Of a stretch of DNA of 64,000 nucleotides, positions 25,058 to 34,000 are shown in pieces (the first letter of the stretch is position 1; every line of letters starts with the position of its first letter). Source of the DNA: Variovorax sp. IB41 (lineage in GTDB: Bacteria; Pseudomonadota; Gammaproteobacteria; Burkholderiales; Burkholderiaceae_C); the NCBI RefSeq assembly GCF_016405905.1, contig NZ_JAEFCB010000013.1, positions 103,236-167,235 of the forward strand, written 5' to 3'. The notes under the pieces were generated by a model. That model was given only the letters and a program-made list of their open reading frames with translations. It ran no database searches and was not told where the DNA came from. A program made the translations under genes and the position numbers.

Positions 25058-25489
25058 TCAGAGGCGGCAGTGGTCGTCGGCGCAGGTGGTGGGCGCGATG
25101 GCGCCGCGGCCCGCCAGGCGCGCGACGAGCCAGCGCGGCAGGCGGTAGCGGTTGCGCGCGAGCACGGCATAGGCGCGGTCGGCGAGGGCGCCGACGAGCG
25201 GCACATCGAGCAGTGCGCCGCCAGCGGGCAGGCCGACGGCGGCGCGGCAGGCGCGGATCGCGGCGACGCCGGACAGCACGCGGCCATCCGCATCGACCGC
25301 GTGCATCGCGGTCATCAGCGCCTCGCGCGGCGCTGGGCCGGCGGCGAAGCCGAGGGGCGAACAGTCGACGAGGTTCAGCCGGCCGTCGGCATCGCGTGCG
25401 CGCATCGCGCCCATCTCGGCCACGCAGAGCGGGCAGGTGGCGTCGTAGTAGACGGTCAGCGGGTAGGTCGTGGCGGCGGTGCGGCTCAT
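25058..25489 (-). CDS. DCC-family (DUF393) thiol-disulfide protein
   Basis: 143 residues. The family signature DxxCPLC (YYDATCPLCVAEM) occurs near residue 15, after LTVYYD. DUF393 proteins are predicted thioredoxin-fold oxidoreductases of unknown partner. The ATG at 25489 is used; an alternative TTG lies at 25519, inside the probable operator. It follows the regulator gene by 63 bases that contain an inverted repeat matching the one before the regulator. Confidence 0.88.
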   Translation of the reverse strand: MSRTAATTYPLTVYYDATCPLCVAEMGAMRARDADGRLNLVDCSPLGFAAGPAPREALMTAMHAVDADGRVLSGVAAIRACRAAVGLPAGGALLDVPLVGALADRAYAVLARNRYRLPRWLVARLAGRGAIAPTTCADDHCRL

Positions 25490-25508
25490 GGTGTTCTTGG
25501 TTCTCGAT

Positions 25509-25528
25509 ATTTCAGTCAAAACAGAAAT
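25509..25528 (-). promoter_or_regulatory. Probable GbsR-type operator, copy 2 (before DCC gene)
   Basis: ATTTCA-N8-AGAAAT, nearly perfect dyad, 20 bp. It shares 16 or more of 20 positions with the copy at 26168-26187, including GTCAA in the spacer. It lies 19 bases upstream of the DCC start codon, so a second promoter controlled by the same regulator is likely. Confidence 0.65.
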
Positions 25529-25552
25529 AGACAGGCAAAAAAAGGGAAGAGC

Positions 25553-26143
25553 TCAGATCATCGGCAGGCTGGCGTGGTGCGCGTCCGGATCGTCGCCCTT
25601 GCCAGCGGGTGCCGCGGGCGCATCGCCGCGCACGAACTTTTGCACGCTCGCCCCGAGCGTGAGCACCTTGTCCAGCGTGCCGGGCGAGAGCCGCAGCATC
25701 TCGTCGGCCCAGGTGGCGAGCTTGTTCATGAGGTCCATGGTGGAGCGGATGCGGTCCTGCGCATCGGCCGGCTCCTTCTGGAAATCGGGGCTGGACACGA
25801 GCTCGCGCAGCACGCGGATGGTGGGGTCGAACTCGCGCTCCTTGCGCTCGCGCACCACGGTGCGAAAGAGCTCCCACACATCGACGCTGGTCTCGAAATA
25901 ATCGCGCCGGTCGCCCAGGATGTGGGTCACGCGCACGAGGTTCCAGGCCTGCAGTTCCTTCAGGCTGTTGCTGATGTTGGAGCGGGCCACGCCCAGGGTG
26001 TCGGAGAGCTCTTCGGCGTGCATCGGCTTGCCGTGGGCGAAGAGCAGCGCGTGGATCTGCGAGACGGTGCGGTTGACGCCCCACATGGAGCCCATTTCGC
26101 CCCAGTGGACGACGAACTTGCGTTGAATTTCTGTGAGTTCCAT
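25553..26143 (-). CDS. GbsR/MarR-type transcriptional regulator
   Basis: 196 residues. The winged-helix domain occupies residues about 1-100 (QIHALLFAHGKPMHAEELSDTLGVARSNISNSLKELQAW gives helix-turn-helix). The N-terminal WGEMGSMWGVNRT is characteristic of the GbsR family. It is followed by a helical C-terminal extension. GbsR proteins sense small ligands and usually repress adjacent operons. It heads the operon towards 22.3 kb and is preceded by an inverted repeat, so autoregulation is likely. Confidence 0.88.
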   Translation of the reverse strand: MELTEIQRKFVVHWGEMGSMWGVNRTVSQIHALLFAHGKPMHAEELSDTLGVARSNISNSLKELQAWNLVRVTHILGDRRDYFETSVDVWELFRTVVRERKEREFDPTIRVLRELVSSPDFQKEPADAQDRIRSTMDLMNKLATWADEMLRLSPGTLDKVLTLGASVQKFVRGDAPAAPAGKGDDPDAHHASLPMI

Positions 26144-26167
26144 GCGGTCGAGTCTAGGATTTCCTAA

Positions 26168-26187
26168 ATTTCTGTCAATAGAGAAAT
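26168..26187 (-). promoter_or_regulatory. Probable GbsR-type operator, copy 1 (before regulator gene)
   Basis: Perfect dyad ATTTCT-N8-AGAAAT, 20 bp, located 24 bases upstream of the regulator start codon in an AT-rich block. The matching copy at 25509-25528 supports a specific binding site. Confidence 0.7.
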
Positions 26188-26220
26188 AGAAAAATCACCG
26201 GGCGCCGGAGAATGGTGAAA

Positions 26221-26240
26221 TACTGTATGAATAAACAGTA
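26221..26240 (+). promoter_or_regulatory. LexA (SOS) box
   Basis: TACTGTATGAATAAACAGTA is a perfect inverted repeat with the LexA core CTGT-N8-ACAG. It lies 22 bases upstream of the radical SAM start codon, so it should overlap that promoter and make it damage-inducible. Confidence 0.85.
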
Positions 26241-26262
26241 AATTCCATTCCGAGGATTTGCC

Positions 26263-27360
26263 ATGGCATCCGAATCCACCATTCCCATCCACATCATCAA
26301 GGGCCGAGGCGCGGCCACGCGGCTCGCGCACCGGTTCTCCAAGGACGAACGCGACGCCTTCGACGACGGCTGGGGCACGCTCGAAGAGGGCGTGGCCGAG
26401 GCCGAGGAGCTCATGCCGCTCGCGACCGAGGTGCGCTTCGAGGACGTGAAGTCGGTGCTCACCGAAAACGAATCGCCCGACATCTACTTCGACCGCTCGC
26501 TCAACCCCTACCGCGGCTGCGAGCACGGCTGCATCTACTGCTTCGCGCGGCCCACGCACAGCTACCTGAATCTCTCGCCGGGCCTGGACTTCGAGACCAA
26601 GCTCATCGCCAAGCGCAACATCGTGGAGGTGCTGCGCGCCGAGCTCGGGCGCAAGAGCTACAAGCCCAGCTACATCGCGATCGGCACCGCCACCGACTGC
26701 TACCAGCCCATCGAGCGCGAGCTGCGGATCACGCGCTCGGTCATCGAGTTGTTGAAGGAAGTGCGGCACCCGTTCGCGCTGGTCACCAAATCGAGCGCCA
26801 TCGAGCGCGACCTCGACCTGATCGCGCCGATGGCGGCCGAGCACCTCGTGGCCGTGTACATCACGGTGACCACGCTCGATGGCGAACTCGCCCGCAAGCT
26901 CGAGCCGCGCGCCGCCGCGCCGCACCGGCGGCTGCGCACCATCCGCACGCTGGCCGAGGCGGGCGTGCCGGTGGGCGTGAGCGTGGCGCCGCAGATTCCC
27001 TTCGTCACCGAAGACATGGAGCACGTGCTCGAAGCCGCCTGGGAGGCCGGCGCGCGCAGCGCCTTCTACACGGTGGTGCGGCTGCCCTGGGAGGTGGCGC
27101 CGCTCTTCAAGGAATGGCTCGCGCTGCACTACCCGCAGCGCGCGGACCGCATCATGGCGCGCATCCACGAGATGCGCGGCGGCAAGGACTACGACGCCGA
27201 TTTCGCCACGCGCATGAAGGGCTCGGGCCTCTGGGCCGACCTGATCCACCAGCGCTTCCAGAAGGCGACCCAGCGCCTGGGCTTCAACCGCGAGCGCATT
27301 CCGCTCGATGTCACCGCGTTCCGGCCGCCGGGGGCGGTGGGGCAGGGCAATCTGTTCTAG
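26263..27360 (+). CDS. PA0069-family radical SAM protein
   Basis: 365 residues. The iron-sulfur motif CEHGCIYC (Cys86, Cys90, Cys93) is the CX3CX2C of radical SAM enzymes, preceded by LNPYRGC. The family is related to spore photoproduct lyase SplB and is widespread in proteobacteria without a proven reaction. The LexA box upstream argues for a DNA-damage role; from memory the Pseudomonas aeruginosa orthologue PA0069 is also reported in the SOS regulon. It is divergent from the GbsR-type gene and appears monocistronic. Confidence 0.92.
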   Translation: MASESTIPIHIIKGRGAATRLAHRFSKDERDAFDDGWGTLEEGVAEAEELMPLATEVRFEDVKSVLTENESPDIYFDRSLNPYRGCEHGCIYCFARPTHSYLNLSPGLDFETKLIAKRNIVEVLRAELGRKSYKPSYIAIGTATDCYQPIERELRITRSVIELLKEVRHPFALVTKSSAIERDLDLIAPMAAEHLVAVYITVTTLDGELARKLEPRAAAPHRRLRTIRTLAEAGVPVGVSVAPQIPFVTEDMEHVLEAAWEAGARSAFYTVVRLPWEVAPLFKEWLALHYPQRADRIMARIHEMRGGKDYDADFATRMKGSGLWADLIHQRFQKATQRLGFNRERIPLDVTAFRPPGAVGQGNLF

Positions 27361-27388
27361 CGAGCCTGCATGCGGTGACGTCCGGCGC

Positions 27389-28153
27389 TCAGCTCTGCTC
27401 GAGCACGCGGCCGTTGAGCGGCTGCACCGGCCGTGCATTCATCCGGTAGAGCTTGCGAAAGGCCGCGAGCTGGCCCCGCGAAACTTCCACGGGTTGCTTG
27501 AGCACTTGCCAGCTCACGTCTTCGCTGCAGGGCGGCGTGGTCAGCGATCCGGTGAAGTGGTAGTAGTCGCGCCGGGCCGGCAGCAGGTCCGACGGGTTCA
27601 ACGCTGCCTTCAGCGGCTCGGCCTGCCCGGCCTTGGAGGGCAGCGCATCGAACACGGACTTCAGCGCCGCGTTTTCATGCCCTTCCTTCAGCAGCACCGC
27701 GACCACCGCGAGTTGGCCCGCATCGCTCTTGTGCACCAGGTGCGCGACCATCGGGTAGGCCTTGCCGTCAATGCGTTCTTCGCTCGGCGTGTGGAAGTGG
27801 AACTGCACGAGCTTGAAGTCGCCGTCGGCCAGGTGCAGGGTGCCGCCGTTCGCGAGATTGACCTGGATGGTGTGCCCGGTGTTGACCGTCTCGCCGCTGC
27901 CCTCGGCGTAGTCGAACCCGATGGGCGTGAGCGCCGCCTTCTTCGCCTGCCGCGCCTTGATGTCGATCGGCGACTGGTGCTTGCCGAGCTTGCAGGTCGC
28001 GAAACCCGGCTCCAGGTCGCCCCATGCCTTGGCGCCGAGCTTGCCGCGGTAGTCCCAGTGCGTGTGCGCGTCCTCGGCCGATGCGGCGAGCGCCGCGGTG
28101 GCGATCAGGCTGCCGATGGCGAGCCGGATGAGGATCGAGAGATGTGATGTCAT
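27389..28153 (-). CDS. cah: Alpha-class carbonic anhydrase, periplasmic
   Basis: 254 residues with a cleavable signal (about 1-26, ending AASAED). Alpha carbonic anhydrase motifs are complete: HWDYRG, SPIDI, the zinc histidines in FHFH and HLVH, and TTPPCSEDVSW near the C-terminus. It interconverts CO2 and bicarbonate in the periplasm. Length and motifs are as expected for bacterial members. It is transcribed alone, convergent with the radical SAM gene. Confidence 0.94.
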   Translation of the reverse strand: MTSHLSILIRLAIGSLIATAALAASAEDAHTHWDYRGKLGAKAWGDLEPGFATCKLGKHQSPIDIKARQAKKAALTPIGFDYAEGSGETVNTGHTIQVNLANGGTLHLADGDFKLVQFHFHTPSEERIDGKAYPMVAHLVHKSDAGQLAVVAVLLKEGHENAALKSVFDALPSKAGQAEPLKAALNPSDLLPARRDYYHFTGSLTTPPCSEDVSWQVLKQPVEVSRGQLAAFRKLYRMNARPVQPLNGRVLEQS

Positions 28154-28302
28154 TGTTTGTTCTTTCTCTGATGGTTGAAGCGGCCATCGGACATCGCCTT
28201 CTTCGATGGCTGATGCCTGATGGCCGATGGCCTTCTACCACTTCGAGATGAACCCGCGGCGCAGCGCCGTTCACGCGCGATGGCGTGCACGGCGCGCTGC
28301 CG

Positions 28303-29757
28303 TCATTCCTTTCGCGCGACCGAGCCCAGCGTGGCGGCACCTTCCCAGTCGCCGCCCAGCGCCTTCACCAGAAACACCGCGGTCAGCAGGCGCTGCCCCT
28401 GCAACTGCGCGGCCTGCCGCTCCACCGTCAGCAGCGACTGCTGCGCGGTGATCACGTCCAGGTAGGTCGAGGCGCCGCCTTCGTAGCGGCTGGTCGCCAT
28501 GTCGAGCACGCGGCGCGCGGCGGCGACGGCCGCTTGCGCCTGCGTGGTGGCGCTGTCGAGCGCCGAGAGTCCGGTGATGCCGTCTTCCACCTCCTGCATC
28601 GCGGTGAGCACGGTGCGGCGGTAGTTGCCCACGGTCGCGTCGTAGCCGGCCTTGGCGAAGTCGACGTTCGCGCGCACGCGGCCGCCGTCGAACAGCACCT
28701 GCGTGGCCGACACGCCCACCGACCACAGGAGGCTGGGCCCGTTGAACAGCGATTCGATCAACCGGCTGTCCACGCCCACGGTCGGCGAGATGATGAAGCT
28801 CGGATAGAAGGCCGCGGTCGCCACGCCGATCTGCGCATTCGCGGCCGCCATCGAGCGCTCGGCCGACGCCACGTCGGGCCGGCGCTGGAGGATTTCGGAC
28901 GGCACACCGAGCGGCACCGCGGGCGGGCGGATCTCGCGCAGGTCCGCGGGCAGCGCGAAGCTCGGCGCGGGCGTGCCGGTGAGGGTGGCGAGCGCGTGCT
29001 CGTACTGCGCGCGCTGCTTTCTCAGCACGTCGACCTGCGTCAGCGTGGTCTCCAGCAGCGCCTGCTGCTGCGCGACGTCCAGGCCCGATATCGCGCCCAG
29101 GTCGTGCCGCGCCGTGACCAGCTCGAGCGCGCGGCGCTGCAGGCCGATGGAGCGCGAGAGCACATCGAGTTCGACGTCGGTCGAGCGCAGGTTGAAGTAG
29201 TTGTTCGCCACGTCGGCGGTGAGCACGAGGCGCGTGTTCGCAAGGTCCGCGGCCGACTGCTCGGCCGAGGCCGTCGCGCCTTCGACCGTGCGCTGCACGC
29301 GGCTCGCGAGGTCGAGCTCGTAGCTGGCGTTGAGCGACAGCGCGAAGTCGTTCTGCACGGTCGACGCGTTGGTCGTCGCGTAGTTGGTGAGCGGCCGGTT
29401 GGCGGAAATCTTCAGGCGCGAGGCGCGGGCGCCCAAGCCCAGTTGCGGGAAGCGGCTGGCCGCGTTGGCGTCGAGATTGGCGCGCGCCTGGGCCAGTCGC
29501 GCGTTGGCGATGACCAGCGTCGGGCTGCCGGCGAGGGCCCTGTCCTGCAGCGCGTCGAGCCGCGCATCGTTGAAGCGCTTCCACCACGGGCCCTTGTCGG
29601 CCATGTCGTTCGGCGTGGCCTCGCGCCAGGGCGCCTCGAGCGTCCAGCTGACGGGCAGGGGCGTCTCGGGCGTCTTGTAGTCGGGCCCGACCGCGCAGCC
29701 CGCGGCCAGCAGGGCCGCGGCGAGCAGGGTCGCGGCGGCAATGACCCGCAGTCTCAC
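28303..29757 (-). CDS. RND efflux outer-membrane channel lipoprotein (NodT/OprM type)
   Basis: 484 residues from a GTG overlapping the stop of the adaptor gene (GTGA). The lipobox LAAGC gives Cys20 of the lipoprotein. VGPDYKTPETPLP after it is the usual NodT/CmeC start, and two OEP repeats follow (about 60-260 and 270-480). It forms the trimeric tunnel through the outer membrane for the RND pump encoded upstream. It is last in the three-gene operon. Confidence 0.93.
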   Translation of the reverse strand: MRLRVIAAATLLAAALLAAGCAVGPDYKTPETPLPVSWTLEAPWREATPNDMADKGPWWKRFNDARLDALQDRALAGSPTLVIANARLAQARANLDANAASRFPQLGLGARASRLKISANRPLTNYATTNASTVQNDFALSLNASYELDLASRVQRTVEGATASAEQSAADLANTRLVLTADVANNYFNLRSTDVELDVLSRSIGLQRRALELVTARHDLGAISGLDVAQQQALLETTLTQVDVLRKQRAQYEHALATLTGTPAPSFALPADLREIRPPAVPLGVPSEILQRRPDVASAERSMAAANAQIGVATAAFYPSFIISPTVGVDSRLIESLFNGPSLLWSVGVSATQVLFDGGRVRANVDFAKAGYDATVGNYRRTVLTAMQEVEDGITGLSALDSATTQAQAAVAAARRVLDMATSRYEGGASTYLDVITAQQSLLTVERQAAQLQGQRLLTAVFLVKALGGDWEGAATLGSVARKE

Positions 29758-31007
29758 GCCGGTTCCTTCTTCGCGGCTGCCTTCGCAGCGGGTGCGGGTT
29801 CATCGGGCGCCACGGTCACCACGTCGCCTTCGGCCAGCGAGTCGGAGGGGTTGAGCACCATGCGGTCGTTGTTGCCGAGGCCGTCGGTCACCTCGACGCT
29901 CTCGCCGTAGTTGCGGCCGAGCGTCACCGCGCGCAGCGCGATGCGGCCCTGTGCATCGACCACCGCGATGCGCGTGCCCTCGGCGCGGAACAGCAGCGCA
30001 TTGGCCGGCACCGTGATCGTGCGGGCCGCGGCCAGCGGCAGCGACACCTGCACGTAGGCGCCCGGCAGCAGCGCGCCGTCGCGGTTCGGGAGCGACACCT
30101 CGACCTGCATCATCCGCGTGCTCGCGTCGATGGCGCCCGAGGTGCGCGCCACTTCGCCCTTGAAGGTCTGGCCGCGCAGCTCGGCCTGCGTCACCACCAC
30201 CGGCTGTCCGGCCTTCACGAGCTGCGCATAAGCCTGCGGCACGTTGATGTACACGCGCAGCGGATCGGTCTGCGCCAGCATGAAGAGCGCGCGCCCGGCA
30301 CCGCCGCCCGCGCCCGCGTCGATGAGGTCGCCCACGTCGACGTTGCGGCGCGTGATGACGCCCGCGAACGGCGCGACCACGCGCTTGAAGCCTTCGGTCT
30401 GCTTCAGGCGCTGCACGTTGGCATCGGCAGCGGCCACGTTCGAGGTGGCCTGCGCGACGGCGCTGCGGCGCTCGTCCAGGTCCTGCTGGGAGACCACGTC
30501 TTTCTTGCGCAGGTTTTCCCAGCGCTCGGCGGTGCTCTGCGCGAGCCCGAGGCCCGAGGCGGCCTGCGCGCGCGCGGCGACCGCTTGCGAGAGCTGCTGG
30601 TCGATTTCGGGCGTTTCGATTTCCGCGAGCAGCTCGCCCTTTTCGACGCGGCTGCCGATGTCCTTGGTCCAGCGCTTGAGGTAACCGCTCGCGCGCGCCG
30701 AGATCGGCGACTGCACGAAGCCCTGCAGCGTGCCCGGCAGCGCCAGCGTCTGGCCGGCGGTGGGCGTGCGCGGCAGCGCGGTCTGCACATAGAGCTTGGC
30801 GCGTTCGCTCGTGCCCGCCTCGAGCGCGCGCGCGTTGGCGATGCGCACGAACACCGTGCGCGCCGCACCGAGCGCCAGCAGCACGAGCACGATCACGACG
30901 AGCCAGCGCGTGCGCTTGACGATCTGCCGGCGGCGCAGCAGTTCGCCTTCGCCCTCTTCGGCGGCGATGGGGTGGATGGCCAATGCCGAGTGGCGTTGCT
31001 CCGTCAT
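29754..31007 (-). CDS. RND efflux periplasmic adaptor (membrane fusion protein)
   Basis: 417 residues. A single membrane anchor lies at about residues 35-55 (WLVVIVLVLLALGAAR), followed by the biotinyl-lipoyl-like half (SARASGYLKRW and VAPFAGVITRRNVDVGD), a coiled-coil hairpin (about 120-190) and beta-barrel domains. The C-terminal tail is Ala/Lys-rich. It joins the inner-membrane pump to the outer channel. Between this gene and the permease gene lies a 90-base spacer occupied by an intergenic repeat. Confidence 0.93.
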   Translation of the reverse strand: MTEQRHSALAIHPIAAEEGEGELLRRRQIVKRTRWLVVIVLVLLALGAARTVFVRIANARALEAGTSERAKLYVQTALPRTPTAGQTLALPGTLQGFVQSPISARASGYLKRWTKDIGSRVEKGELLAEIETPEIDQQLSQAVAARAQAASGLGLAQSTAERWENLRKKDVVSQQDLDERRSAVAQATSNVAAADANVQRLKQTEGFKRVVAPFAGVITRRNVDVGDLIDAGAGGGAGRALFMLAQTDPLRVYINVPQAYAQLVKAGQPVVVTQAELRGQTFKGEVARTSGAIDASTRMMQVEVSLPNRDGALLPGAYVQVSLPLAAARTITVPANALLFRAEGTRIAVVDAQGRIALRAVTLGRNYGESVEVTDGLGNNDRMVLNPSDSLAEGDVVTVAPDEPAPAAKAAAKKEPA

Positions 31008-31020
31008 GACCAGCTCGGCG

Positions 31021-31095
31021 CCGGGCCGCCCCCAAGGCGAGCTGCGGCCCCCTCGGGGGGCAGCGAATACATGAAGTGAATGAGCGTGGGGGTCA
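31021..31095. repeat. Intergenic GC-rich repeat element, copy B, inside the RND operon
   Basis: It contains GGCCCCCTCGGGGGGC (hairpin), GCGAATACATGAAGTGAATGAG and CGTGGGGG, matching the plan of copy A at 7846-7905. It sits between permease and adaptor genes of one operon, so it may form an RNA structure that affects expression of the downstream genes. Confidence 0.6.
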
Positions 31096-31099
31096 CGTA

Positions 31100-34000
31100 C
31101 TAGTTCTCCTGGGGCGCGATGCCCGCTGGCGGTTGCGCCGAATGTGCGGCGGCTTCCTCGCGTGCCGCCTTGCGGTGCGCAAGCCGACTGTGCACCCCCG
31201 CGAACACGGCGGGTACGAAAAACAATGTCGACACCGTGGCAAAAAGCAGGCCACCGATGACCGCGCGGCCCAGCGGCGCGTTCTGCTCGGCGCCTTCGCC
31301 CAGGCCCAGCGCCATCGGGATCATGCCGATGATCATCGCCAGCGCCGTCATCAGCACCGGGCGGATGCGGGTAGCGCCGCCTTCGAGCGCGGCCGAGAGC
31401 GGCGGAATGCCGGCTTGCAGGCGCTCGCGCGCGAACGACACCAGCAGGATGGAGTTGGCCGTGGCCACCCCCATGGTCATGATCGCGCCCGTGAGCGCGG
31501 GCACGCTCAGCGTGGTGCCGGTGATGAAGAGCATCCACGCGATGCCCGCGAGCGCGGCGGGCAGGGCGGTGATGATGATGGCCGCATCCAGCCACGACTG
31601 GAAGGTGACCACGATCAGCAGGTACACCAGCACGATCGCCATCACGAGGCCCACACCGAGGCCGATGAACGACGACTGCATCGTCTGCACCTGCCCGCGG
31701 ATGGTGACCTGGCTGCCGCGCGAGAGCTTGGGCCGCATCTCGTCGACCAGCACCTGCACCTTGGAGGCGACGCTCGCGAGGTCGGTGCCCTGCACGCTCA
31801 CGTAGACGTCGATCACCGGCGCGATGTTGTAGCGCGACTGAATGGCCGGCTGGCGCGCCGCCTGCGCATCGACCAGGTTGCCCAGCAGCTGCTGCGAGGC
31901 GCCAGTTGCCGCCGCGGCGCCGCCGGTTCCCACCGGGATGTTGAGCAGCGAATCGAGCGAGTCGATGTTGTACTGCGGCGTCTGCACCGCGATGCTGTAG
32001 ACCACGCCGTTCACCGGATTGAGCCAGAAGGCCGGCGCCGTCTGCGAACTGCCCGAGAGCGCGATCAGCACGTTCTGCCCGACGTTGGCCGCCGTGAGGC
32101 CGTACTGCTGCAGCCGCGTGCGGTCCATCTGCAGGTTGAGGCTGGGGCCATCGAGCCGCTGGTGCACGTGCGCATCGACCGCGCCCGGGATCTGCTTGAT
32201 CGCCTTGGTGAGCTCGGCCGCGCGGGCCGCGTTGCCGGCCGTGTCGGCGCCGCTGAACTGCACGTCGATGGCCGCGGGCAGGCCGAAGTTCAGGATCTGC
32301 GTGACGATGTCCGCGGGCTGGAAGAAGAACTCGATGCCCGGAAAGCGCTTGGGCAGCTCCGCGCGCAGCAGCGAGACGAATTCCTCGGTGGGCCGGTGGC
32401 CGTCCTTCAGCGAGAGCAGCAGCTCCGCATCGAAGGTGCCGATGGTGCCGGCGTTGCTGTACGAGAGGTTGATGCCGCTGTTGGGAATGCCCAGGTTGTC
32501 CAGGATCGTTTCGAGCTGGTCGGCCGGCACCAGCTCGCGTATGGCCACTTCCACCCGGTCCGTGAGGCGCGCGGTTTCCTCGATGCGGGTGCCGGTGGGC
32601 GCGCGCACATGCAGGCGGATCTGGCCCGCGTCCACGGTCGGGAAGAAGTCGCGGCCCAGCGCCGGATACAGCAGGCAGGAAAGAAGGCAGAAGCCGAGGA
32701 AGAGGCCGATGAAGCCGCCGCGCTTGGAAAGCACCACCGACAGCAGCAGCGTGTACGCGCGGCGCACGCGCTCGAAGCGGCGGTCGAAGCTCTGGTAGAC
32801 GCGCTGCAATGCGCTGGGCTTTTTGGCCACGGCCCCGTTGGCCGGCTGCGCATGCACGCCGCCCATCAGCAGCATCACCAGCGTGGGCACCAGCGTGCGC
32901 GAGAGCAGGTACGAAGCCAGCATCGCGAACACCACCGCCTCGGCCAGCGGCACGAACAAAAAGCGCGCCACGCCCGAGAGAAAGAACATCGGCACGAACA
33001 CGATGCAGATGCACAACGTGGAGACGAAGGCGGCGCTGCCGATTTCGCCCGCGCCGACCTCGATGGCTTCCCTGAGCGGCGTGCCCATGTGCAGGTGGCG
33101 CTCGATGTTCTCGATGGTCACGATCGCCTGGTCCACCAATATGCCCACCGAGAGCGCCAGGCCCCCCAGCGTCATGAGGTTGAGCGTTTCGCCCAGCGAA
33201 TACAGCACCAGGATCGAGGCCAGGATCGATAGCGGAATCGTGAGGCCGATGATGAGCGTGCTGCGCCAGTTGCCAAGGAACAGCAGCACCATCGCGGCCG
33301 TGAGCGCGGCGGCCAGGATGGCCTCGAACACCACGCCCTTGACGGCGGCCTTCACGAACACCGACTGGTCGAAGAGCGGCGTGACCTTGATGTCCTGCGG
33401 CATCGACTGGGTGGCGATCGGCAGCATCGCGCGGATGTTGGCCACGATGTCCAGCGTGGAGGCGCCGCCGTTCTTGAGCACCGACAGCAGCACGCCGCGC
33501 ACGCCGTCCTGGCGCACGATGTTGGTCTGCGGCGAGAAGCCGTCGCGCACATAGGCCACGTCGCGCAGGTAGGTGGTGGCGCCGTTCACGGTGCGCACCG
33601 GCAGGTCGTTCAGGCCCGCGATGGCGTCGGGCGAGCCGTTCATGCGCACGCTGTATTCGGTGGCGCCGAACTTGGCGGTGCCCGAGGGCAGGATCAGGTT
33701 CTGCGTGTTGACCGCGTTCACCACGTCGGCCGGCGTCAAGCCGCGCGCCTGCATCGCCTGGGTGTCCAGGTCGACCGAGATCAACCGGTTCTTGCCGCCG
33801 TAGGGAAAGGGAATGGCCGCGCCCGGCACCGTGATGAGCTGCGGGCGCAGCTGGTTGACGGTGGCGTCGAAGAGCGAGTTTTCAGAGCGCGTGGGGCTGG
33901 AGAGCGCCAGCTGGATCACCGGCACGCTGGAGGCCGAATACTTGATGACCAGCGGTGGCGTGATGCCCGGCGGCAGCTGCCGCACCTGCGCCTGCATGGA

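Noticed and set aside
26168..26240. The two inverted repeats as one large stem-loop
   Set aside because: They have different arms (ATTTCT/AGAAAT and TACTGT/ACAGTA), and each fits a separate regulator on a divergent gene.
29754..33014. A single long frame joining the RND adaptor with sequence inside the permease gene
   Set aside because: The upstream part is out of frame with the recognisable permease; the adaptor starts at ATG 31007 after the repeat spacer.
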